Below are positions 1 through 5,882 of a stretch of DNA of 8,570 bases, in pieces. Each line of letters starts with the position of its first letter. The stretch's first letter is position 1. The position numbers and the translations under genes were made by a program. The stretch is taken from NCBI GenBank assembly GCA_036271855.1, contig DATAZV010000242.1, forward strand, positions 1 to 8,570, written 5' to 3'. Below the pieces are notes generated by a model. That model had not been told where the DNA came from. It saw nothing but the letters and a program-made list of their open reading frames with translations, and did not search any database. The stretch comes from JAQGMJ01 sp036271855. GTDB taxonomy: Bacteria; Pseudomonadota; Gammaproteobacteria; Burkholderiales; JAEUOS01.

Positions 1-251
1 TGGCAAAAATCGTTCTGCATGTCGATGACGATCATCGCCGACTTGTTCCAGTCGACCACGATGTCCTTGAACTGCGCCGCGATGCGCGCGGGCTTGAGCG
101 GGCGCGGCGGGCGCGACATGTCCGCCAGTTTGGCGGACACACGCCACTCGCCCCCTTGCCGCGCACCCAGCGCAATGCCAGCTTGCGCCCTGGCCCCTGC
201 TCCACCAGGCCCGGCGGACCCGGCCTGCGGTCCACTGCCCCGTTTGGCCAT
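1..251 (-). CDS. Cysteine hydrolase, isochorismatase-like fold (5' part only, runs off left edge)
   Basis: The first 83 codons are present and the frame is still open at base 1. The stretch VVDWNKSAMIVIDMQNDFC (about residues 65-83) is the first beta strand and catalytic-Asp motif of the isochorismatase-like hydrolases. Asp77 is the expected member of the Asp-Lys-Cys triad; the Lys and Cys lie outside the window. Relatives include RutB-type ureidoacrylate hydrolases, biuret hydrolases and N-carbamoylsarcosine amidase, so amide or ureido C-N hydrolysis is likely, but the substrate cannot be named. The ATG at 251 lies 13 bases after the stop of the substrate-binding protein gene, suggesting cotranscription. 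The start is uncertain. Residues 2-35 are Gly/Ala-rich with weaker codon bias, and only a weak GGGAAA precedes the ATG. Alternatives are GTG at 140 and ATG at 119, either side of a strong inverted repeat. The segment around residues 33-50 (GGEWRV...SRPPRP) reads like protein, so the longest frame is kept. Confidence 0.72.
   Translation of the reverse strand, partial: MAKRGSGPQAGSAGPGGAGARAQAGIALGARQGGEWRVSAKLADMSRPPRPLKPARIAAQFKDIVVDWNKSAMIVIDMQNDFC
119..139. repeat. Perfect 9-bp inverted repeat with 3-bp spacer
   Basis: TGTCCGCCA (119-127), spacer GTT (128-130) and TGGCGGACA (131-139) are exact reverse complements. In a minus-strand transcript this gives a GC-rich hairpin with a 3-base loop. 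The last base of its 3' arm is the A of a possible ATG start at 119, and a possible GTG start (138-140) overlaps its 5' arm. No T-run follows in either direction, so it does not look like an intrinsic terminator. It could be an RNA hairpin controlling translation of the cysteine hydrolase, a processing or stabilising element between it and the binding-protein gene, a DNA operator, or a chance palindrome in coding sequence. The repeat is seen directly; its role is unknown. Confidence 0.9.
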
Positions 252-264
252 GCCGTTTCCCGTG

Positions 265-1332
265 TTATTCCTTCAGTGCCGGCGGCATGCGGTCGGCCTT
301 GGAGGGCAGGAATTTCTCGGTATAGATGCTGGCCACCGGCATCGATACCTTCAGGTTGAAGGCGTCGAGCACCAGGGCGATCTCATGCTCGAATTTTTTC
401 TGGTCGACTGCGCCGATGCCATTCTGTTTCACATAGGGCGTGAGAATCGAGCCCTTGAGGTACATCGACAGGCGTTCGGTCTCCAGCGGAATGCTGACCA
501 CCGGGTCGCGGCCCTTGAGCGCTTCCATGGCCGCCTTGGGGTCGACCACCATATCCTTATACGATTTCACCAGGCCCTTGACGAATACGGTCACGGTCTT
601 CGGATTCTTTTCGACGAACTCCTTGGTGGCAAAGACCGAGTTGCCGAAGCCGTCCACATTAAAGCTTCCGTACATCATCGAACTGACGTCGGCGGGTTTT
701 ACGCCCAGGCCGTAAATCGACGGCACCGAGGAGGTGAGAAAACCGCTGACGGCGTCTACATCGCCGCGCACCAGCATCTGCTCGCGCAGGTTGGGCGCCA
801 TGGTGATCCAGGTGATCTTCGACTCGTCGATGCCGTTGGCCTTGGCAAAGGCCGGGAACATCTGGCGCGCGCCGTCTGTAGCGGGTGAGCCGAGCTTCTT
901 GCCTTCGAGGTCCTTGGGCTTCATCAGGCCCTTGCTCTTCAGCGAAAAGATGCCCAGGGGAAAGCCCTCTTCCGGGATGAAAAAGATCATCAGCGGCTTT
1001 TCCGGGTGCTCGGCGTTGTACTTGATCAGGGTGCCGGTGTCGGCGAAGCCGATGTCATGCGAACCCGAGACCACGCGGGTGACTGAGGCCTGCGAGCCCT
1101 GGCCGCTGTCGATGGCCACCGTCAGGCCCTCGGATTTCCAGTAGCCCTTGTCAGCCGCCAGCGGGAACTGTGCCTGGGTGGCCTGGAACAGCCAGCCTTG
1201 CGAAATCTTGATCGATGGCTTTTCGACTTGCGCGCGTGCGCCGCCGGCAACGGCTGCCAGCACCAGCACCAGGGAAGCGCGCACCAAAAACGTGAATGCG
1301 CGGGGCATCGGACGGGCAAAAGAACGGGTCAT
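265..1332 (-). CDS. ABC transporter periplasmic substrate-binding protein, NMT1/THI5 (SsuA/ThiY-like) family
   Basis: The 355-aa product has a Sec signal peptide: basic n-region, hydrophobic segment at about residues 19-31, and a likely cleavage after ARA at 34. The mature part reads as a class F-type binding protein: KGYWKSEGL (62-70), a polar SGQGSQASVTRVVSGSHDIGFAD region (76-98) that should line the ligand pocket, PKDLEGKKLGSP (139-150), and an REQMLVRGDVDAVSGF segment (183-198). Relatives bind nitrate, sulfonates, taurine or thiamine-precursor pyrimidines. Ligand cannot be assigned by eye; an N-heterocycle or its breakdown product is an inference from the neighbours. The ATG at 1332 is preceded by GGAG (1341-1338) at 5 bases and is the start that gives a proper signal peptide. 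The frame stays open much further upstream, but that extension is not protein-like. No permease or ATPase gene lies in the window; they may lie beyond the left edge. Confidence 0.9.
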   Translation of the reverse strand: MTRSFARPMPRAFTFLVRASLVLVLAAVAGGARAQVEKPSIKISQGWLFQATQAQFPLAADKGYWKSEGLTVAIDSGQGSQASVTRVVSGSHDIGFADTGTLIKYNAEHPEKPLMIFFIPEEGFPLGIFSLKSKGLMKPKDLEGKKLGSPATDGARQMFPAFAKANGIDESKITWITMAPNLREQMLVRGDVDAVSGFLTSSVPSIYGLGVKPADVSSMMYGSFNVDGFGNSVFATKEFVEKNPKTVTVFVKGLVKSYKDMVVDPKAAMEALKGRDPVVSIPLETERLSMYLKGSILTPYVKQNGIGAVDQKKFEHEIALVLDAFNLKVSMPVASIYTEKFLPSKADRMPPALKE

Positions 1333-1401
1333 GGCATCTCCAGGAGGGGTTCGTGCAAACGAAAGAACGGTCAGCCGGACATTTCGCAAAAGTCGTGCCG
1401 T

Positions 1402-1413
1402 CTTGCATACAAG
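1402..1413. promoter_or_regulatory. Candidate operator palindrome CTTGCATACAAG
   Basis: The 12-mer differs at one base from the perfect palindrome CTTGTATACAAG. Sites of the TTGTATACAA type are known for FCD-subfamily GntR repressors, which often control catabolic operons. It sits in the middle of the divergent promoter region, 70 bases from the binding-protein start, and overlaps the weak promoter-like hexamers there. That placement suits a repressor of the transporter gene, of the beta-propeller gene, or of both. No GntR gene is in the window, so the regulator is unidentified and the assignment is inference. Confidence 0.35.
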
Positions 1414-1519
1414 CCGGAAATGCGCCTTTAACCCCGAGCGGCGCAATGGCTCGTTGATAGGGGGAGCACGTATGCGGGATGCATCGGCACTCCCGCCACG
1501 AATCACCGCTCTCACGAAC

Positions 1520-1524
1520 AAGGA
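1520..1524 (+). promoter_or_regulatory. Ribosome binding site AAGGA for the beta-propeller gene
   Basis: AAGGA ends 7 bases before the ATG at 1532. It decides the start, because the same frame is open back to about 1148 with other possible starts. The frame upstream of 1532 overlaps the binding-protein gene in antisense and gives no protein-like sequence, whereas the ATG at 1532 begins a clear signal peptide. Confidence 0.8.
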
Positions 1525-1531
1525 CCGCCCC

Positions 1532-3493
1532 ATGCCCAAGCTGCTCCCCGTTGCCGCCCTGCTGTGCCTCACCCTCTTCGCCGGCGCCTGCGAAGCCGGG
1601 CCGCCCATCAACAGCGCGCCGCGCAAGACCCTCAGCGCCTTTTCCAGCGATGCCGAACTCACTGCCTGGCTGGCCAAATGGCAGCCCCCGCGCAATCGCG
1701 CGCAGGGCAACCTGGCCCTGGGCGGCATCGCGGCCGATTCGGCTGTCGCGCAAAGCGCCCCGCCAATGATGGCCTTACCGCCTGCCCCCTCCCCCACACC
1801 CGGGCCCGCATCGACCCAGGCGATGGGCAGCGCCAAAGCCGTCGCCGCCGGCAAGGACGAGGAATCGGTGACCAATGTGCAGACCGCGGGGGTCGACGAA
1901 GGCGGCATCGTCAAGGTACACGGCGACCACCTGGTGGTGCTGCGCCGCGGGCGCCTGTTCACCGTGGCCGTCGGCCAGGGCGACCTGCGGCCGGTCGCGG
2001 TGGCCGACGCCTACGGCCCCGGCGCGAGTCCGGGCGGCGCCTGGTACGACGAAATGCTGATCTCCGGCGACACCATCGTGGTGATCGGCTACAGCTACCA
2101 GCGCGGCGGCACCGAAGTCGGCGTGTTCGACATCGACCGCGCCGGCCGCCTGGCGCATCGCGGCACCTACCACCTGCGCTCGAACGACTATTACTCCTCG
2201 CGCAACTACGCCAGCCGCCTGATCGGCAGCAAGCTGGTGTTCTATACCCCGCTGGCGCTCAATCCCTACGGCGACCCGTTCGGCAGCTTCCCCGCCGTGC
2301 GCCGCTGGCACGAGGGCGCGCTGCCGGAAGAGTTCAAGCGCATCGCCCCGGCCACGCGCATTTATCGCACCGACGAGCCGCTCGACCCCGGCGCCGGCGT
2401 GGTGCTTCACAGCGTGACCACCTGCGACCTGGCGCAAAAGGAGATGAGCTGCAGCGCCAGCGCCGTGCTTGGGCCGGCGGGCCGCGTGTTCTACGTCTCC
2501 GCCAATTCGGTTTACGTCTGGACCTCGCCGAACCAGTACGGCTATGGCGGTGAGCGCAGCAAGTCCGGCGTGTTCCGCATCCCGCTGGACGGCAGCGCGC
2601 CCAGCGCGCTGAAGGTCGCGGGCAGCCCGGTCGACCAGTTCTCCTTCCTCGAAAGCGCGGACGGCTACCTCAACGTACTGGTGCGCTCCAACGGCCGCGG
2701 CGACGCCATGTGGGCTGCGGAAAAGCAGGCCGCCGGCGACATGGCCCTGCTGCGCGTGCGCCTGAGCCGGTTTTCCGACGGCAGCGCCACCGCGCCCGTC
2801 TCCAGCTACAAGCTGTTGCCGCGCCCGGCCAGCGGCGCGCTGCAAAACCGCTTTGTCGGTAACTACCTGCTCTACGGCAGCGGCAACGGCTGGGCGGCGC
2901 CGCGCGAAGACGACGGCCGCAAGATCTACGCGGTACGCTGGGACGACAGCAGCGCCGCCCAAGCCCTGGCACTCGGCCATAGCGTGGACCGCATCGAAGC
3001 CCTGGGCCGCCACGCCGTAGTGGTCGGCACCAGCGGCCCCGACCTCTACTTCTCCAGCCTGCGGCTGGATCGCGAAGCCTCGCCCGCCTACCGCTATGTG
3101 CGCGAACACGCAGCGCAAGGCGAAACCCGCAGCCAGGGCTTTTTCTACAAGCCGGAGAATGAGGACAGCGGCACCGTCGGTTTGCCCATCGTCGGTGAAG
3201 GGCGTGCGGGACGGCGCCAGTTGCGCGAAGGCTCGGCCGCCGTGCTCTACCTGCACAATGAAGGGCTACGCCTGGAAGAATTGGGCGCGCTGCAGGCACG
3301 TGCCGGCCAGGCCAACGACAATTGCCGCGCCTCCTGCGTCGACTGGTACGGCAACGCGCGGCCGCTGTTCCTGAAAAGCCGCGTATTTGCCCTGATGGGC
3401 TACGAGATCGTCGAAGGCGAAGTGGCGCGCGGCGAGATCAACGAAACCCGGCGCATCAGCTTCGCCCCGGATACGCGTGGCCTGCTGCGCTGA
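1532..3493 (+). CDS. Secreted beta-propeller domain protein (Beta_propel family, COG4880-like), possible lipoprotein
   Basis: The 653-aa product starts with a signal peptide (hydrophobic residues 4-19). FAGAC ends at Cys20, a lipobox-like site with Ala rather than Leu at -3, so either a lipoprotein or an ordinary Sec-exported protein is possible. Residues 35-60 look helical, and 66-110 form an Ala/Pro-rich linker. The hallmark TNVQTAGVDEGGIVKVHGDH (114-133) opens the C-terminal beta-propeller family domain distantly related to WD40 repeats. Repeating strand patterns follow (LVVLRRGRLFTV, MLISGDTIVVIGY, RLIGSKLVFYT, RVFYVSANSVYVW, YLNVLVRSN) and end with RVFALMGYEIVEGE (617-630). Cys298/Cys307 and Cys598/Cys602 may form disulfides. 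Biochemical function is not established for this family as far as I know; binding or scaffolding at the cell envelope is a guess. The gene runs opposite to all others here and ends 6 bases from the deaminase stop. Confidence 0.9.
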   Translation: MPKLLPVAALLCLTLFAGACEAGPPINSAPRKTLSAFSSDAELTAWLAKWQPPRNRAQGNLALGGIAADSAVAQSAPPMMALPPAPSPTPGPASTQAMGSAKAVAAGKDEESVTNVQTAGVDEGGIVKVHGDHLVVLRRGRLFTVAVGQGDLRPVAVADAYGPGASPGGAWYDEMLISGDTIVVIGYSYQRGGTEVGVFDIDRAGRLAHRGTYHLRSNDYYSSRNYASRLIGSKLVFYTPLALNPYGDPFGSFPAVRRWHEGALPEEFKRIAPATRIYRTDEPLDPGAGVVLHSVTTCDLAQKEMSCSASAVLGPAGRVFYVSANSVYVWTSPNQYGYGGERSKSGVFRIPLDGSAPSALKVAGSPVDQFSFLESADGYLNVLVRSNGRGDAMWAAEKQAAGDMALLRVRLSRFSDGSATAPVSSYKLLPRPASGALQNRFVGNYLLYGSGNGWAAPREDDGRKIYAVRWDDSSAAQALALGHSVDRIEALGRHAVVVGTSGPDLYFSSLRLDREASPAYRYVREHAAQGETRSQGFFYKPENEDSGTVGLPIVGEGRAGRRQLREGSAAVLYLHNEGLRLEELGALQARAGQANDNCRASCVDWYGNARPLFLKSRVFALMGYEIVEGEVARGEINETRRISFAPDTRGLLR

Positions 3494-3499
3494 TTTGTC

Positions 3500-4915
3500 T
3501 CAGGCGGACAGGGCGCGCACCGCGGCGCGCGCCTTGGCCGCCAGTTCGGCCAGGTCGAGGCCAGGGATCACATCATCCTCGACCCGCACCTGGCCATCGA
3601 CCAACAGCCACTTGAGTTTCGGTCGGCCGCCGCTGACCACCGGGCCGATCACCGGGTCATGCAAACCAAAGAAACGCGGATCGTCGAGCGAATACACCGC
3701 GATGTCGGCAGCAGCGCCGACCTCCAGCGTACCGATGCCATCGAACCCCAGCACTTTGGCGCCGCCCGCAGTCGCCCAGTGCACCACATCCTCGGCGGTG
3801 ACAGTATCGGCCCCCGCCTCGCCGGCGCCCTCCGGACGCGGCCGCGACTTCGCGCCGGCATGCGCGCGATGTGCCAGCCAGCAGTAATGCACTTCGGAAA
3901 TCATGTCCGCCGCTTCGTTGGACGCCGCACCGTCCACACCGATGGACACCGGCGCGCCCAAACGCATCAATGCCGGCGCCGGCGCCACCCCGCTGCCCAG
4001 GCGGCCGTTGCTTTGCGGGCAGTGCGCCATGCCGGTTTGCGTCTGCGCCAGGATGCGCATTTCCTCCGGCGCCAGGTGCACCATATGAGCGTAGAACACG
4101 TCGGGCCCGACCCAGTCGTGCTCGGCGACGAACTGCACCGGCAGCATGCCGTGCATCGAGGCGGCCTGCTCCATATAGGAGACCGTTTCCGACAAGTGCG
4201 CATGCATGCGGATGCCGAGCTTGCGCGCCAGCGCGGCCAGGGGCTTGAGTTCTTCCTTGTGCAGCGACAGTAGCGGCGTCGACGGCGCCACTGCCACGCG
4301 GTGCTTCGGGCGCGGCCCGGCGTCGTTGTACAGGCCGGCCAGGCGCTCCATGTCGGCGGCGATGCCATCCATGGTTTCCGGCTTGAGAAAATTCGGGATG
4401 CCGGCCTCGATGTCGCGCGTGCGCGTCGCCACCCCGCGCAGGAGCATGAAGCGCAGGCCCAGCTGGTCCGCCACCTCGTACAGGATCTGCGAACTGTCGA
4501 ACGGCATGTCAGGGTAGTAGATGTAATGATGGTCGGCAATGGTGGTGCAGCCCGAGCGCATCAGCTCGACCATGCCGATGGTGGCGCCCAGGCGGATCAT
4601 GTCGGCGTCGAAAAAGCGCCGGTACTTGTAGGGCACCGAAGTCAGCCAGGGCGTGAGCGTCCGGTTGATGCCCGCCGGCACGCCCTTGAGCAGCGACTGG
4701 AACAAATGATGGTGGGTGTTGACCCAGCCGGGGTAGACCACGCAGTCGGTGGCGTCGAGCACGCGCGCGCCCGGCGGCGCGGGCAGGTTGCGCCCGAGCG
4801 CGCTGATGACGCCGTTTTCAATCAGCAGGTCGCGCGCATCGGTGCGTGCGGCAGGGCCGGCCAGGCCAGTCATCATGCCGGCGGCATTGCGAATCAATAC
4901 AAAGGAGTTGCTCAT
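3500..4915 (-). CDS. 8-oxoguanine deaminase-type amidohydrolase (COG0402; hydroxydechloroatrazine ethylaminohydrolase-like)
   Basis: The 471-aa product is a full-length amidohydrolase-superfamily deaminase. It has an N-terminal beta domain with LLIENGVISALG (30-41), then the metal ligands: HxH at His68/His70 in NTHHHLFQ, His240 and Glu243 in HAHLSE, His277 in YAHMVH, and Asp328 in SIGVDGAASNE. The CPQSNGRLGSG loop (299-309) and the C-terminal ADIAVYSLDDPRF (403-415) are typical of the group annotated as 8-oxoguanine deaminase, which makes urate and ammonia. Members are also labelled hydroxydechloroatrazine ethylaminohydrolase or guanine/isocytosine deaminase. Linkage to xdh genes, whose product is also urate, favours a purine substrate, but specificity is inferred. 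The enzyme should be cytosolic. The ATG at 4915 gives the expected N-terminal strand, but no Shine-Dalgarno precedes it; the upstream bases are AT-rich, so leaderless or weakly initiated translation is possible. Confidence 0.88.
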   Translation of the reverse strand: MSNSFVLIRNAAGMMTGLAGPAARTDARDLLIENGVISALGRNLPAPPGARVLDATDCVVYPGWVNTHHHLFQSLLKGVPAGINRTLTPWLTSVPYKYRRFFDADMIRLGATIGMVELMRSGCTTIADHHYIYYPDMPFDSSQILYEVADQLGLRFMLLRGVATRTRDIEAGIPNFLKPETMDGIAADMERLAGLYNDAGPRPKHRVAVAPSTPLLSLHKEELKPLAALARKLGIRMHAHLSETVSYMEQAASMHGMLPVQFVAEHDWVGPDVFYAHMVHLAPEEMRILAQTQTGMAHCPQSNGRLGSGVAPAPALMRLGAPVSIGVDGAASNEAADMISEVHYCWLAHRAHAGAKSRPRPEGAGEAGADTVTAEDVVHWATAGGAKVLGFDGIGTLEVGAAADIAVYSLDDPRFFGLHDPVIGPVVSGGRPKLKWLLVDGQVRVEDDVIPGLDLAELAAKARAAVRALSA

Positions 4916-5029
4916 ATGAATTTAACAAGAAGTTACATTGTTCAAGTCGGGTAGCGAGCACGCGACAGGGAGTGAGCGGCACGTTATCACCGCATCGGGA
5001 AACAACTGCACCAAGTAAGTGCGGCTCGC
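4916..5029. other. Gap between xdhC and the deaminase gene with AT-rich promoter-like patch
   Basis: This 114-base stretch separates xdhC from the deaminase gene on the same strand. Next to the deaminase start (4916-4945) it is unusually AT-rich for this DNA. On the minus strand it holds TTGAAC (4945-4940) and TAAATT (4924-4919), 15 bases apart, which would place transcription start almost at the ATG. It also holds a small inverted repeat TAAC-aagaa-GTTA (4923-4935). A weak hairpin GCAC/GTGC (5008-5022) followed by a T-rich run on the minus strand could be a poor terminator after xdhC. These suggest, without proving, that the deaminase gene has its own promoter. None of the elements is strong. 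Confidence 0.35.
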
Positions 5030-5881
5030 CTAGGCCCGCACTGAAGCAGTGATTGGCCTGGATTGCGCCTCTTCATCGCGACGCGTGGCGACTTCCAGCA
5101 ACTGCGCCGCCGCCGCAATCGCCACCACGCCAGGCGCCTTGCCCGTGATGCCGGCCGCGCCGATCGGCGAGGTCATGGTGGCGATCTGCGTCGCGCCGAA
5201 GCCCTTGTCCGCCAGCCGGCGCTCGAAACGCACGCGCTTGGTCTTCGAGCCGATCAGCCCGAGAAAGCCGGCATCGCCGCGCTTCATCACCTGCTCGACA
5301 ATCTGCAAATCGAGCGCGTGGCTGTGGGTCATGATGAGATAGAACGTCCCCGGCGGCGCATGGCGTACTTCATCCGCCGGATGCTCGCTGAATTCCACGC
5401 TCACCTGTTCCGGCACCTGCGGCGGGAACTGCTGCTCGCGGCTGTCGATCCAGGTGATCGCGCAATCGAGCGTCGCCAACACCTGCACCAGCGCCTGCGC
5501 CACATGGCCGGCGCCGAACAGCATCAGGTGAAACAGCGGCTGCGGCACGAGCATCGGCACCCCCGCCGGCACCTTGCCTTGTGGGCACAGGTCGAAACGA
5601 ATATACGCCACGCCGCCGCAGCACTGCCCGAGCGAGGGCCCGAGCGGAAAGCGGACCGAAAAGCCGGGCTTGCCCTGCTCCAGTTGCTGGCGTGCCAGGG
5701 CGATCGACTTCAGTTCAAGGTGGCCGCCCCCCACCGTGCCCAATGCGGAGTGACGGGTTACAACCATTCCAGCGCCGGCTTCCCGCGGCACCGAACCCTC
5801 GACGCGCTCGACTTGCACCAGCACGCAGTCGCGGCCCTCGCGGGCCGCCTGCGCGAGCGCCTGGCGCGCGCAACGGTCCAT
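5030..5881 (-). CDS. xdhC: Xanthine dehydrogenase accessory protein XdhC
   Basis: XdhC binds molybdenum cofactor, promotes its sulfuration and delivers it to the large subunit of xanthine dehydrogenase; it is not part of the mature enzyme. The 283-aa product has both expected domains. The N-terminal XdhC/CoxI part shows EGSVPREAGAGMVV (28-41), LGTVGGGHLE (48-57) and the conserved GPSLGQCCGG (81-90) with Cys87 and Cys88. The C-terminal Rossmann-like part shows LFGAGHVAQAL (121-131), THSHALD (185-191), FLGLIGSKTKR (206-216) and PIGAAGITGKAP (239-250). Length is normal for the family. The ATG at 5881 follows the xdhB stop by one base and its ribosome binding site (GGAG) lies within the xdhB 3' end, so translation is probably coupled. 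It is the last gene of the xdh operon before a 114-base gap. Confidence 0.96.
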   Translation of the reverse strand: MDRCARQALAQAAREGRDCVLVQVERVEGSVPREAGAGMVVTRHSALGTVGGGHLELKSIALARQQLEQGKPGFSVRFPLGPSLGQCCGGVAYIRFDLCPQGKVPAGVPMLVPQPLFHLMLFGAGHVAQALVQVLATLDCAITWIDSREQQFPPQVPEQVSVEFSEHPADEVRHAPPGTFYLIMTHSHALDLQIVEQVMKRGDAGFLGLIGSKTKRVRFERRLADKGFGATQIATMTSPIGAAGITGKAPGVVAIAAAAQLLEVATRRDEEAQSRPITASVRA

Positions 5882-5882
5882 T

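Larger units (their letters stand above)
1333..1531. promoter_or_regulatory. Divergent intergenic region between binding-protein and beta-propeller genes
   Basis: This 199-base gap must hold promoters for both the minus-strand substrate-binding protein gene and the plus-strand beta-propeller gene. It is less GC-rich in its middle (about 1380-1432). Candidate sigma70 elements are poor in both directions: on the plus strand TTGCAT (1403-1408) and TTTAAC lie 18 bases apart, and on the minus strand a TTAAAG lies 16 bases before TATGCA. Neither is convincing alone. An operator-like palindrome lies at 1402-1413. An inverted pair GGGAG...CTCCC also spans roughly 1463-1495 but has a long loop. No small gene with a credible start and ribosome binding site was seen here. 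Confidence 0.6.

Noticed and set aside
32..235. Minus-strand 67-codon frame inside the cysteine hydrolase region
   Set aside because: It is an Arg/Ser-rich shifted frame; the correct frame gives the isochorismatase-like VIDMQNDF motif.
1148..1531. N-terminal extension of the beta-propeller frame back to 1148
   Set aside because: It overlaps the binding-protein gene in antisense and would bury the signal peptide. The AAGGA at 1520-1524 and signal peptide support the ATG at 1532.
265..1962. Binding-protein frame extended upstream to 1962 (565 codons)
   Set aside because: Residues before the ATG at 1332 are not protein-like and cross the divergent gene. The ATG at 1332 has a ribosome binding site and begins a proper signal peptide.
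1775..3256. Minus-strand open frame of 493 codons antisense to the beta-propeller gene
   Set aside because: The translation is Ala/Val/Gly/His-rich without motifs, signal or start context, while the plus strand encodes a clear family protein.
4954..5029. Inverted pair GCGAGC...GCTCGC spanning the xdhC-deaminase gap
   Set aside because: Six-base arms about 64 bases apart are expected by chance in GC-rich DNA and no structured core joins them.
5037..5050. Small perfect hairpin CACTG-AAG-CAGTG near the end of xdhC
   Set aside because: It has only a 5-bp stem, lies inside the coding sequence and is not followed by a T-run on the transcript, so it does not qualify as a terminator.
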